A stretch of 64,000 nucleotides of DNA from Phallusia mammillata (Eukaryota > Chordata > Ascidiacea > Phlebobranchia > Ascidiidae): positions 1 to 64,000 of the forward strand of contig QLIY01000246.1 in the NCBI GenBank assembly GCA_003260075.1, in the 5' to 3' direction. This document shows, piece after piece, positions 25,549 through 38,600 of this stretch. Positions within the stretch are counted from its first letter, which is position 1, and each line of letters starts with the position of its first letter. Both the position numbers and the translations under genes were made by a program. Under the pieces are notes generated by a model. The model did no database searches and was not told the origin of the DNA. It was given only the letters and a program-made list of their open reading frames with translations.

Positions 25549-26711
25549 CGTTTTTTCCCTGTAGTGCATGGGTTGTTTGCTCGCTTGCTATTGATCTTTA
25601 GTGTAGCGCGAGTCTCCCCAGATGACGTTGCAAAGTGTTAATTATTGATGGAAGTTGACGCTTCTAACCGACGTAACTCGTGGCTGTTTGGAGTGAAGTG
25701 TTGCTGCCAGTCTCTCCCCTGATAAGCTTATCACAAACCTGTTTCCACCGGAATGTGAAAGACTTCATCTGATATGGAAGTTAGTCTGTGTTTGACTTTT
25801 GAAGTCTGCAGTCATTAAGTACAGAGTAAAGGTGAAATGTTCAGTGATTCAGTAAGACTTCAGTGATTTTTTTGGGTGGTCTTAACTCGTGGCTGTGTGT
25901 TAGGTTGACTTTTGTACGTTTTTTTGTATGTTAGGTTGATTTCATAATTCAGAAAACACATCACAAAAGTTTAAGAGGGTTTAACGAGCAAGATTTCCGT
26001 GAAGTCAAACATAGTAATGCGTTGTAAACTTGTTGTCTCACAGTTGTAACAAATAGTTTATTCTTACGACTAAAGTGCGGTTGTTTACTTTGCATCTTGG
26101 GGAGTTTAAATTCTATTTCCCAGCCTCAGGTCGTTCACAGTTTGAGCAGCCAGTCGTTCCTTGCAACTCGTGAGCTGTGAAACCGATTTTATCTCATCCT
26201 GGGATTGAAAGCTTGAGATCATCGGCACATCTGAAGGTGAAAGTTGTTTGTGTAAGTTTTACGAGTGGGACGGTAGTTAAACCTACCGCTGTCAGTTCTA
26301 CATCAGAAGTTTGTTTCAGCTGAAATCTGAGCCTCTCAACAGTGAGAATACGCGAAATCAGATGAATTGGGAATATTATTAGGTTTTAAACTATAGTTGA
26401 GGTCACGGTCGTCAGAAAGTCTTTTGTCCTGCGCCGAGCTTATGCCTGGTTGAAGTTGACTTGGCGACTCAACAAACACACTGCGTCCTCCCAAAGCAAA
26501 TAAACACAGTAGTTTGGTTCGCTGAAGGTTGGGCCTCGCGTGAAGGAGGAAACATCAGTTATTTGTGAGTTTCAAGGCAACCAAGCAAATTTTCTTGCAA
26601 CTGAAACATTGAGGCCAAACTTCGCAACCCGGTAGCATTTATATGAAACAAAAATGCATGAAAAACTTGAACAGGACCGTCGCTATGTTTAAAACCTGCT
26701 GAAACTTAAGC

Positions 26712-26879
26712 TGCTTTTAAGTATCGCAAAACACGACTTTGTCAGAATCGGTGGTTTGGTGTCGTCAAGCAAAATCTTACCTACTTTGGCCCCCCCCCCT
26801 GCTTTTAAGTATCGCAAAACACGACTTTGTCAGAATCGGTGGTTTGGGATCGTTCAGCAAGTCTTACTTACTTTGCTCA
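26712..26879. repeat. Direct repeat pair split by 10 C
   Basis: Copy 1 26712-26789, C run 26790-26799, copy 2 from 26800; both begin TGCTTTTAAGTATCGCAAAA. Confidence 0.85.
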
Positions 26880-27246
26880 AATTGATTTGAAATGAGAAGG
26901 AATTAACAATCGACGTATAACTTGAAACACAGCGCTACTCATTCAAACGGAAATCTCGCCCTTCCTGACCTTCTGGATCAGAAACTTTCAGATTTTCATT
27001 ATTCCACAAATAGTTCGTGACGGCACATCAACGTTTCACGGGCAACTCGCCGTGAAAACTCATTTCATATCGTCATGGCAACTTGCCGTCAAAGCAACCG
27101 GACTTTTGTCTCGGCTCGAAAACAACTCGCAATAATTCGTGTTTCGCGCTGTGATTATAATTGATCGTTGTGCGATTTACGAGAAATCGTCCGTCTACCA
27201 TTTACCTCACCCTAAACCCCCATTTACCTCACCCTAAACCCCATTC

Positions 27247-27866
27247 ACCCACCTCGCCGTGTTCGAGCGTCGATTGTTGCCGGGACATCGACATGAATTC
27301 CTCCGCTTATTGTTGGAACTTGCTTGAGTGGACTTGAATGGAAATATGTCGACAAGTTTTTACGCCGAGAATCTCGCACAGTTTACAGCTAACCTGAGTT
27401 TGTTGATTTTGTTCCCATCACCCCCCCCCCACCCACCTCGCCGTGTTCGAGCGTCGATTGTTGCCGGGACATCGACATAAATTCCTCCGCTTATTGTTGG
27501 AACTTGCTTGAGTGAACTTGCATGGAAATATGTCGACGAGTTTTACGCCGAGAATCTCGCACAGTTTACAGCCAACCTGAGTTTGTTGATTTTGTTCCCG
27601 TCCACTTTTATTGAGTTTCCGATGAAGAAGTGTTGGATACAATAGTGACAGGGTAACTTCTGTCAACGTGTCTTCATTAAAACTGCGAGCAAATGCGATT
27701 TTTGTTCGGTGTTTCCAGTGTCGAGGTTGTTTCAGATTGGGTTGTAAGACGACCCCCCCCCCTAGTGACAGGGTAACTTCTGTCAACGTGTCTTCATTAA
27801 AACTGCGAGCGAATGCGATTTTTTTCGGTGTTTCCATTGGCGAGGTTGTTTCAGATTGGGTTGTGT
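27247..27866. repeat. Two consecutive direct repeat pairs, each split by 10 C
   Basis: First pair: 27247-27420 and 27431-27603 (both begin ACCCACCTCGCCGTGTTCGA). Second pair: 27643-27752 and 27763-27866 (both begin TAGTGACAGGGTAACTTCTG). Differences are single bases. Confidence 0.85.
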
Positions 27867-30104
27867 GGCGCAATTGAACGCGAAGTGTTTGTGATTTTGT
27901 GTAACGCTGCGTTGGAATTGCTTTCCGTAACATAAATCCGTGATTGCTTTTCTTTGTTAACAAACTTTTTCTGTCATAAAGTACAAAGTTTCATCTGACA
28001 GAACTTAAGATTTGGTTTGGACCAATTTCTGATACTTTATTCGTAGTTAAAAGTGTACTTGATAATTAGCTGCTTTGAAACTAAAATAGAAAAGGACTGC
28101 AGAAAAATATGTCGCTATGATACGAACGTTCATTAGCAGCTGTTCAAGCACTTTCCCATCCAGCAGTCAAAATCTCTATCCCCATATTATCCTCATAAGT
28201 CTTAGCAGATAATCTGCATGGCTGGTTACTTAGCTTGCTTTTACAACTGTAATTAATGTTGAGCGCTGCTCGGCCGCGTGCAGATTTATTGCGCCCCCGA
28301 GGCGAATATACTTAACTAAGTGAGTTGAAACAAAATCGGATTGACTGCTGCTCTCATGTGCCCCGTGGGATGGTTACATTGCGGTGTCAGTGGTGCAGGA
28401 CTGTGAAGCTGAGACCGTGTTATCTCAAGTTCAGTGAAGGGGCGTGAGTTAAGCACCCTTGAACGGCACAAAGCTGTTTACCAGCAAAGTTACCCCCTGT
28501 GTGTACGGGCGACATGTTGTGAGATGAAACACGTGCAGCTTTGTAACAAAGTTTGGCAACAACTGATGTGAGGTCATAAGGATTTGTTGGGGCAAAATTC
28601 TATTCTGTCTGTAATTTAATTGTAAGGCGCAGCGTTCCTGGCGGAGTAGGGATTACTTCTCGTGGTATTTGCGCTAAAGCCGCGCTTTTCATGAGCATTG
28701 TTCAGAGCTGAAGGACTCGGCCCTTGTCGGGAATACAAGGTTTGAATGGGACTTGTGACAGCAGCAGGCAAGACGCGTGGAGACGTGAAGCCTGTGAGAT
28801 TCTGAATCATCGATGGTTTAATTCTCTGCAGTTTTGTTGTGGACAGCGATGGGAGGCACAGAGCACTGAGTTGAAAAGTAGCTTAGCTGAGAACAACCTT
28901 GCTACTGAAGGTGCATAAAACGCCTTGCTTGAATTACTTAACTTTATTGATATTGACAAAACTGTTTGTGGTTTTATTTAAGTTACAAGATCCCTCTGTA
29001 CGTTTCTTTCTACTCGAATTGCTTTTTAGTGCAATTTCACGAAACGTTTTAAGATCGGATTAAGCAGTACATCAGTTTGACGGGATTGGTTAGTTGGGTG
29101 GATATTATGGTTAAATTTGTGAAGGAAATTTCTTTGTTAGTTTGTTAGTTGGTATTATTGTGATATTTTAGTGTGTGAAGGAAATTTCTTTGCGTCAGAA
29201 TGGTCAGATTAAGGGTTTTGTGCCTCGTTTCATGAGTTAATGACCCGTGAGTTGTTTGTGCGCTACATTTACCGCAAAACATGAAAACATCAACAAACCG
29301 GAACATCCGATGTAAAGTTACCGAACATAAACATGTAGAGGTGGAAAATATTACACCGTAAAGTGGATAGTAATGGAGCTGACTACCACAGTCGGTCAGT
29401 TGCTGACGTTCGTTGTGTTTCAACCTTCACAGATGTTTGTGTTTGTGCGGCCGGGTCATGGCCCGTTGGGATTTAATGTTTATCCGATTAAATGTTCGGT
29501 ATTTTGCAATTACAAGCTGTTTGCATGTGTTGGTGCATCTCCCTGTGTTCGACACGCTTCACCGAGCATTGTCCCCCCGTTCTCAGCGTGGCGGCGTCAA
29601 AGTAGGTCAGCGAATTTGTTCTCCCGCATCCCATCAGCGGGAGCTTTTTAATCCGTGCTGAAATTAGTTCCGATGACGACAAAACTTGGTCGCGCTTCGT
29701 TTCTTCCACGTGATTTGTTTCCGTTCCACATCTGTTGTCAAGTTCATTTCCGCCAAATCTATTTCCACGCGTTTATCGCTGATCAATCGGATGAGCGATT
29801 TGTCGGTTGAATCAATGATCTGCCGAGCACTGTTATTTCGATGCTGGGTTGGAAAAGTTTTTTGTTTGAGAACCGAACTTGAAATTTTTAACAGGGAGGC
29901 CTGCATAAAGAAAACCGAGATTTAGGTTCGTACGCAGCAAATCAATGCAGACCCAGTGGGCATTCGTGAAGGTCAAGTAGCGACAAAGTTAAGGCAGAGT
30001 TTGAAATAGGTTGATTTTCCATTTAAACTTAGTATTAACCCTGTATCTATTTTTTCAGAATCATTAAATCATAGAATGTAGAAAAAAATTTTAATGCACT
30101 CACA

Positions 30105-32645
30105 ATGAATTTCGCCTATTATTTCGTCACAACTATCGCTGTGACATCACTAATCCGTCACACCCGAGCCTCTGCGATCGACGTCACTGCCACGTGCAAT
30201 CCCGTCACCGTTCCACTGTGTATGACGTCACACAGGAATGACGAAGTCACGCCGCTGTGGCGTCACAATTACACGGTATTTCCCAGTTTCGCCGACGACA
30301 GATCGCCCGAAGATGTTATGACGTCATTGAACCATATGCACCCCCTGATTTCGACCTCCTGCTCCCGGTACCTTCCCCTGTACTTGTGCGCGGTGCATTC
30401 CCCTGCTTGCACACGGCACGGTATTGCACCCCCGTGTCGGGAATTATGCGAAAAAGTACAAAGTGATTGTCGGGAAGTTTCGGAAACGTTCGGAATCCGA
30501 TGGCCGGTCACGTGTGATTCCTTCCCGAGCATGAGGGCGAGTGGAGTTGGACGAAGCGGGGAGGGCGCTATCGGTGGTGACATGTACCTCGTCAGCCGTT
30601 CCGCATCACTGATCTGGGCTGAATCGCTCATTGACGACGGAAAAGTGAGTTTTTTGATAAATTTTGTTTGACCTCAAAACTAACGGTAGCTTCTGTAGAA
30701 ATCCGCACAAAAGATTCTTATAGGCAGGGTTGCCATCGAAATGGACACCAAAATAAGGACAAATCGATAAATTTTCATACGTAACGAAACAAACTTTTTA
30801 AAACAAATCTTTGCATTCTAAAAAATACGGACAAAAACATTTTACTAAAACACTACCGTTCAAAACAAGGACATTTGTTAGAAATAAGGACGGTATGGCA
30901 TCCATTCTTATAGGCCAATCTATAAGTTCCGCTAACAACTCCAACCTTTCATCGTGGACATTGTATCGCTTTATACATGTCTATGTCGTATCTAGGAAAC
31001 GTTGTTGGTTCCATTGTGACAAATCAATCGGCTTTGTTTCACGTATCTACGTCACAGGTCTGCATTCCTCCATCCGACGATGACGTCATCAACCCTGCTC
31101 TGATCCGACTCGACGCCGAACAGGTCACTAATGGCAACGCGACCTCGGGTGGGCAGGGACGGGGTGATTTCGACGTAGCGTGTCCAGCTGAGCTTCGTGC
31201 CCCACCTTTCCATACTGGGTGAGAATAATATTATTTCTATGTATATACAAGTTATTGCTGCCAGGCATAATATCAACTTTACAGAGCTCTTCTGGCAATT
31301 ACATTTTATAATATTATTTCTAAGTATTAAATCCAAATAGTATATTACGTCAACAATCTGCATCACCGGAAGTTGTATTATGACGTTTTGATGAACTCAT
31401 TCAGCGTCACAATTACGGCTTCATTTCACTAAAAGTCCAAGTTGCTTTTTGGATTAGTTAATTCTTTGCACAAGCGCATGTTTCGTAATAAAGTCTAGGG
31501 TTTGGCAGGCCGGTCTAATACCCAACCCTGATAAAGTCACACATATAAAAATATAATAAACGGCAACAACGTTACGTCAATATATTGGTCAAAACATTAC
31601 TTTTTTAAATGTAGAGAAACGTTGATTGCGGAAATTCAGTTAAAAGCATAGTTTAGTTTTGTGTAGATTGAAAACTTTATCCGTAACTTGTTGCTGCAAA
31701 TTCAAGCTTAAATGGGATTGTTGAAAACCGCATGTGTTCGTATAAGCCAGTGTTTCTTAACCTTTTTAGCGCTTGTACCCCTTGAGCTTTCTTGATATTT
31801 TCTCGTACCCCCTCTCTACAATGGCCGACAGAAGCAAACAATAATGCGAATTAATCTCAGTGTATTTATAACTTACATGTTGAATGCATGCATTAAAACA
31901 GTCTTGTAAGTTCAACAAAATTTACAGCACACCAACAATCAGTCAATTAAAATCAACTACACGTAACAAAGTAACTTGTTACGCATTCTTCACAAATATG
32001 CCTAAATAATGTATAATTTCACCCTGCATGTCGTACCCCCTGCTTTGGTGCTTCGTACCCCCAAGGGGTACATGTACCCCTGGTTAAGAACCCCTGGTAT
32101 AAGCCGAGTATTTTACTTCTATAAGCTTTGCTTGAAGTTATTGTTGACGCTGTTCAACCCAGTTTTTTGACGGATTCAATTCACAAAAGTATTGGCACGA
32201 GTCGCTCTGCTTTGTTGAACCGACCCAGTGTTCCTGCCTCCATCGCATTATCGCCAGTTAATAAAGAATAGAGCAAACACCACCTCGTGCTTGTGTAGAC
32301 CCTGTATTACTGACTGACGATGTTTACTTTGTATGAACCGGCTCTACTTGAAAGTCTCAGCTCCGAGTAATGTTGGCTCGACAAATTTGCCCAAGTCTGA
32401 GTTTGGGGCAGATTATTATTAACCCGCATATGCTATGTGTGTGACAACGATAAACATATTTTTTTTTGTGAAAACCTACAACACTAGAACGAAAACCTTA
32501 GTTTTGAATATTTAGTACAACTAACTTTACACAAATATAATTATCTTAAGATAGGCAATTTTGCTATTTTTAATCTAGTCGTTTTAATTGAAATAGTCCG
32601 AGAATTAAAGACTGTAATTTGGTTTCTGTACGGCATAAACATTTC

Positions 32646-32690
<45 letters not shown>

Positions 32691-35600
32691 TATTATTTCT
32701 CAGATACACTTTTATGGACTTACCCAACTGCACGGCTCCCTGCCCCAACATGTACATGGAAGGAATGGAGAAGGACGTTCTGAGGGGATACGTTTGTGCG
32801 CTAGCTTGTCTCAGTCTCCTCGTCACACTGTTCGCTCTCTTCACCTTCGCGATCGACAGACAAAGGTAACACGTCACAATGTAAACGCGCGATTCATCGA
32901 TTGATTATTATGGAACACCTAACATGCTGTGTGTGTTAAGCTAGAGGAGGGATTAGTTTCAGATAAAGCACATTTTTATCTCATCCTCAATGGCTATGCT
33001 GGGCTCGAGTGCCGAGTTATTATCTCAACGACCTAAACAAATTCCCTGTTTCTTTTTATTTCAGTTTGTCTGTTTCTTTTGTTGTCCAAAGTGACCCATT
33101 ATTTTGACTCAAAATTATAATTGCGTTTTCGTTAACTTTGAACTTACTCACTTGCATAGCCCCCCCCCCCAAATTCCCTGTTTCTTTTTATTTCAGTTTG
33201 TCTGTTTCTTTTGTTGTTCAAAGTGATCACTTATTTTGACTCAAAATTGTAATTGCGTTTTCGTTAACTTTGAACTTACTCACCTGCATAACGTCCGTTA
33301 GTATGAGTGCAGCCATCTCTCGCGTTTCGAAGCGAATTGGTACTTAAGTCGTTTACTTATTATTTTGACTCAATTTATTTTGTTTCAACTAAACCTGATT
33401 TCGACCCCCCCCCCGAGTGCAGCCATCTCTCGCGTTTCGAAGCGAATTGGTGCCTTAGTCGTTTACTTATTATTTTGACTCAATATATGTTGTGTTTTTG
33501 TTTCAACTAAACCTGATTTCGATTTTTTTTCTTCCCACAGATTTCGTTATCCCGAACGTCCAATAATCTTCTACGCGTTTTCCTACTTTGTCGTGTCCGT
33601 GGTTTTCCTCGTTGGATTTATTCTCGGCGAAGAAGCTTCCTGCAACAACAAGGTGATTTTTTTCCACAAAAACTTCCTTTATTTTGTGCGCCCTAAAAAT
33701 TGCTCCCAGATTTTTCACATTTTTTTGAAACTGTGAAGCGCCCAAAACATATCAGAATATTACAAACATCACTTATAATACAGTGGTCGGCAACCACCGG
33801 TCCGCGACAAGTTCGTTACCGGGCAGTATACTTTTTCAGGTTAAATGCTTTGAAATATTTTGCCCATGTATCCCTGGGATGATAAACTAATTTAAGCGTT
33901 TTATTGCTAAATAAACTTATTTGTAGTTTTTCGAAGACCGGTCCGCGATAAAATTTCAGTTTCAATAACGGTCCGCAGTGCAAAAAAGGTTGCCGACCCC
34001 TGACGTAATGCATTTGCATTGTGAAATAAACTAGCTAAGGTCAAATTGTGACGAGAATATCTGCAATGTCATTTCACAGCTTTGCTCAGTAACGGAGACA
34101 AAGTTGTCATAAAGTATTAAACTTCTCCGTCAGTAAATGTTGAACGCTAAACGTTTATTGCCTGACGCAAGTTTCACCAACACATTGCGTCATCCGTTGC
34201 TAACAAATAAGAATTTTTATGACAGGTTGTGAACGCTGACAACGAGATAATACAAGGACATGCGGTTGTGGTCGGCGCTCACAGGAGGATTTGCACAGTC
34301 CTGTTCATGATCCTTTACTACTTCACAGGTTTGCAAACTTTGTATTTCATTGTTGTGTAAACTCGACAGTCATTCACACGTTATATTGTGAACCAGCAAA
34401 CATTTCGATCTATTGAAAATTTGTTACGATGATAAAATAAAAGCAGAACAAACTTGTAAAATTAAGGTTCGGGGCTATTTTAATCACATGAACTAACTGG
34501 TGAGTTACATTTTTTAGGTAATATTGTTGTGTATTCAAGCACTAACAGTTTTTCTACTGGCCCGTTTATGATCTTCATAATACAAAGTTTGTATGTCGCT
34601 AATACCTTCTGGGCATTTACGACACACAACACCGCGCATTAAGCGAAATAAAATCCAACTCAATTCAATAATCGCCAGATCAAGTAACGACATTTAAAAC
34701 TACAAACCGCACTCGCTTCATAGATGATGGATAAGTATCCCCCCCCCCCGTCGCTAATACCTTCTGGGCATTTACGACACACAACACCGCGCATTAACCG
34801 AAATAAAATCCAACTCAATTCAATAATCGCCAGATCAAGTAGCGACATTTAAAACCGCACTCGCTTCACAGATGATGGATAAGTATCTGATGCAACTTCT
34901 TCATCTCAGTATTTCAACTCTACTTGTTGTTATATTTACTGGGTTAATGGCCCTGGATCTTTCGATTCACAAAATATGTCAGATTTTCTGCCAATGAAAC
35001 TTACTGGCATACATTTTACGTATCATTTAAACATTTCAACAAATTTCTAAACTTTGTATTGAGGCCTAATCGAAGTTTGTTTAAATTCCGCACATAATAA
35101 GCAGATATGCAATTATGAAATTGGTTTCAACCACAACTTCAGACAGGTTTGCACCAAATCCCCACTTTGTCACAGTACACCCCCCCCCCATTCCAAGTTC
35201 AAATCAGATTGAAAGCTTTTCTCAATGTCAAGGTCACATTCTGGGATTGAAATGAATCTCGTGGGATTTTGACTCAATCTTCAACTTTGAACCTTGCTTA
35301 CTTAATGCACAACGTGCGCTCATACGAGTGCAGCCCCCCCCCCATTCCAAGTTCAAATCAGATTGAAAGCTTTTCTCAATGTCAAGGTCACGTTCTGGGA
35401 TTGAAATGAATCTCGTGGGATTTTGAGTCAATCTTCAACTTTAAACCTTACTCACTTAATGCACAACGTGCGCTCATACGAGTGCAACCCTCGCGTTCCA
35501 GGTGATTTCGTTTAAGTTGTTCATATGTTCGGCATGTGACGTATTTGTTGCTGACGTCAGACCATAATAAGATAAAACGAACATAATTAGAAAACTGTAA

Positions 35601-38600
35601 GATAAGTCTATATTTTTAGTTTCAAGACTCTCAATTGCCCCATTGATATTGTACATGTTATAAAGTCCTATCCCCCCCCCCGATAAAACGAACATAATTA
35701 GAAAACTGTAAGATAAGTCTATATTTTTATTTTCAAAACTCTTAATTGTCGCATTGATATTGTACATGCTATTAAATCCTATTGATTTTTGTCTTTTTGA
35801 GGGGGTGGGAGGGCATTTATAAATTACTTAGACGTAAAATGGCGGTACAGAAAAAGATTGAGAAACCTTGCTTTGAAGCAACTTTATCCGTCCTAACATT
35901 TCCCTTCCTACCTTGTTTCACGGCAACAACCGCCATTCTCCCCTGTCTTGCTGACCTGCATGTTTACGACACACAGTCAACATTTGTGTCGAGTTAAGAT
36001 GTTGAAACACAAACTTTGTTCCACGCACGTCAAAAACCCTCGCTACGTCATCGCACGCTTGACTGATTAGACCAGGGGTGGGCAAACTTTTCAGTGCAAG
36101 GGCCGCATTCAAAAGTTTATAAACTTATTAGGCCGCATGGTATTTCACCAACGGCCGCCAATTGCTTGCTTGTTNGGCAACAACCGCCATTCTCCCCTGT
36201 CTTGCTGACCTGCATGTTTACAACACACAGTCAACATTTGTGTCGAGTTAAGATGTTCAAACACAAAGTTTGTTCCACTCACCTCATAAACCCTTGCCAC
36301 GTCATCGCACGCTTGACTGATTAGACCCACTTGACCCCAATTATAAGTTCCACACAAAGATCATAAAAGCCCGTGTGATCCTCTGGGATAAATAACCGAC
36401 CCTGATAATATTGCAGGTTTAACGCTGACTTCAATACTTTGATCCATTGAGTGGGGTTATCAAATGAACAACTTAACGAAAAGTTTTGGTCTGTTTTGCA
36501 GTACAGACTCTTAAACACTGTAACAATTCAATTGATATGAAACTAGAAATGCTTCATTAAAGGCTCTTGGCAAAACATTTTTCCAGATTTTTGCTGTATT
36601 TTTCTCTGAATTGAAACAAACACTTAGCTACAATGTATAAACTTTTGCTGCCAGGCATAATACCAAGTTTCTAGAGCTCTTCTAGCAATTGTATTTTTAT
36701 TCCGACGTTTCGACGTCCCATACAGGTCGCCTTTATCAGGGTAAATAGCACTGAATGCGCGTAGTGCAAGATAAACAAAGGAAAAATGTTTACNCTTAAA
36801 CACTGTAACAATTCAATTGATATGAAACTAGAAATGCTTCATTAAAGGCTCTTGGCAAAACATTTTTCCAGATTTTTGTTGTATTTTTCTCTGAATTGAA
36901 ACAAACACTTAGCTACAATATATAAACTTTTGCTGCCAGGCATAATACCAAGTTTATAGAGCTCTTCTAGCAATTGTATTTTTATTCCGACGTTTCGACG
37001 TCCCATACAGGTCGCCTTTATCAGGGTAAATAGCACTGAATGCGCGTAGTGCAAGATAAACAAAGGAAAAATGTTTAGCTACAATTTTTTGTTTTTCATC
37101 TGTAGTGAATGGTGCCATCTGGTGGCTGATCCTGACGATCACGTGGTTGCTTGCTGCCGGATTCAAGTGGGGGAGTGAAGCGATAGAGAAGCACTGGCTC
37201 CATTATCATGCTGTTGCCTGGTCACTCCCCGCAATCCAAACTCTGGTTGTGATTATTTCCAACAAAATTGAAGGAGACAACATAACAGGTTGGTGTAGAT
37301 ATGTTTCATGTCTGCAGCACGTTTGACTTTCAGCCAAAAAGATGAGAAAAAACGTTTTGTTGTTTAACTCAGTGGTCGGCATCCGCCGGTCCGTGGCCCT
37401 GTACCGGTCCGCGAGGAGTTAGTTACCGGGCCATATACTGATTCAGGTTAAATGCTTCAAAACATTTATGATATGATAAACTAATTTGGGTGTTTTCATT
37501 TCTAAATATTTGTTTTATAAGCTTACTAGGTTTTTAAAGGCCGGTGCGCGAAAAATGTTCACTTTCAAAAACGGTCGCAGTACAAAAAGGTTGCCGAATC
37601 CCTGCAACCATGGTTGACCGACAAAGGCCATAACTGGTCACAATAATTTCCACTGAAAACTAGAAACAAACTTTATTATTGAAAAAAACTTTGACCTTTA
37701 CTAGTCTAAATAATTTGCTCTAAAAAACTCAGACTAGACACTTCAACGATCTCAAGGTCAATGTGGGTCGACCTCGGCAAATCCACATTCATTTTTTTTT
37801 CTTGTAACAAAATTATTGCTACTGAACGAAAATGAGTTTCAGCGACTTTAAGGTACTATGAAGCAAAACAGCGATACAATCTGCCCGAAGTCCCAGCAGT
37901 TCGCTTCCCACGAAGCAGCTGCGGAGTAAACTCGAGAACTCGTGATTCTTGTAGAGATAAAACACGTGGCTTTCAGATATTTCGTAAAACCGCCGTTTTT
38001 GACTTTTTGTGGTGTTTGTGTTTCTGTATCAGGGAAAAGCGGAACGAAAAGATAATTGGAATCGCCACAAAAACCACTCATTGATAAACATCGTCTCCTA
38101 GCGACCTCAATTGTTTACGCATAATAAACTTTGTTGGTTGGGAAAATTTCCTCTCTTCATTGTAACATCAAAATTGTTTTTTTTTTCGAACTGTGTTTGC
38201 AAAAAATATTCCGTTTCAGAAATTAGCAAATCGTCGTAAAGTGAAAATACACCGACAAGAAAGTTTATTCGTCATCAGGTTTTTCATCTGCGCGTCGGGA
38301 CTCACAGTCACAAACTCATGAATAATTTAAACCGTGCCTTCTACACCGGCCCTGTAATTTGATTATTCCATGCATGAAATGCGACGAACCATTGCATGAA
38401 CAAAGCGATTATTGCCCAAATACTGTAGAATTTTCTCTTGGGAATTTCTTCAATATTTTGAGACTTTAGCCCCCCCCCCTAATTTAAACCGTGCCTTCTA
38501 CACCGGCCCTGTAATTTGATTATTCCAAGCATGAAATGCGACGAACCATTGCAAGAACAAACCGATTATTGCCCAAATACTGTAGGCTTTTCTCTTGGGA

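Larger units (their letters stand above)
22782..30104. other. Upstream region of Frizzled, no coding exon seen
   Basis: About 7.3 kb between two divergent genes. Nothing convincing codes for protein. The 72-base C run lies at 23165-23236. Five pairs of direct repeats separated by C runs occupy 23830-24726, 25248-25548, 26712-26879, 27247-27603 and 27643-27866. A lone C run without a duplicate is at 24743-24752. Frizzled promoter and 5' untranslated exons may lie here but I cannot place them. Confidence 0.6.

Noticed and set aside
27418-27963. 181-codon open frame with internal repeats (-)
   Set aside because: Its repetition is the pair of allele-like duplications joined by C runs; not a repeat protein.
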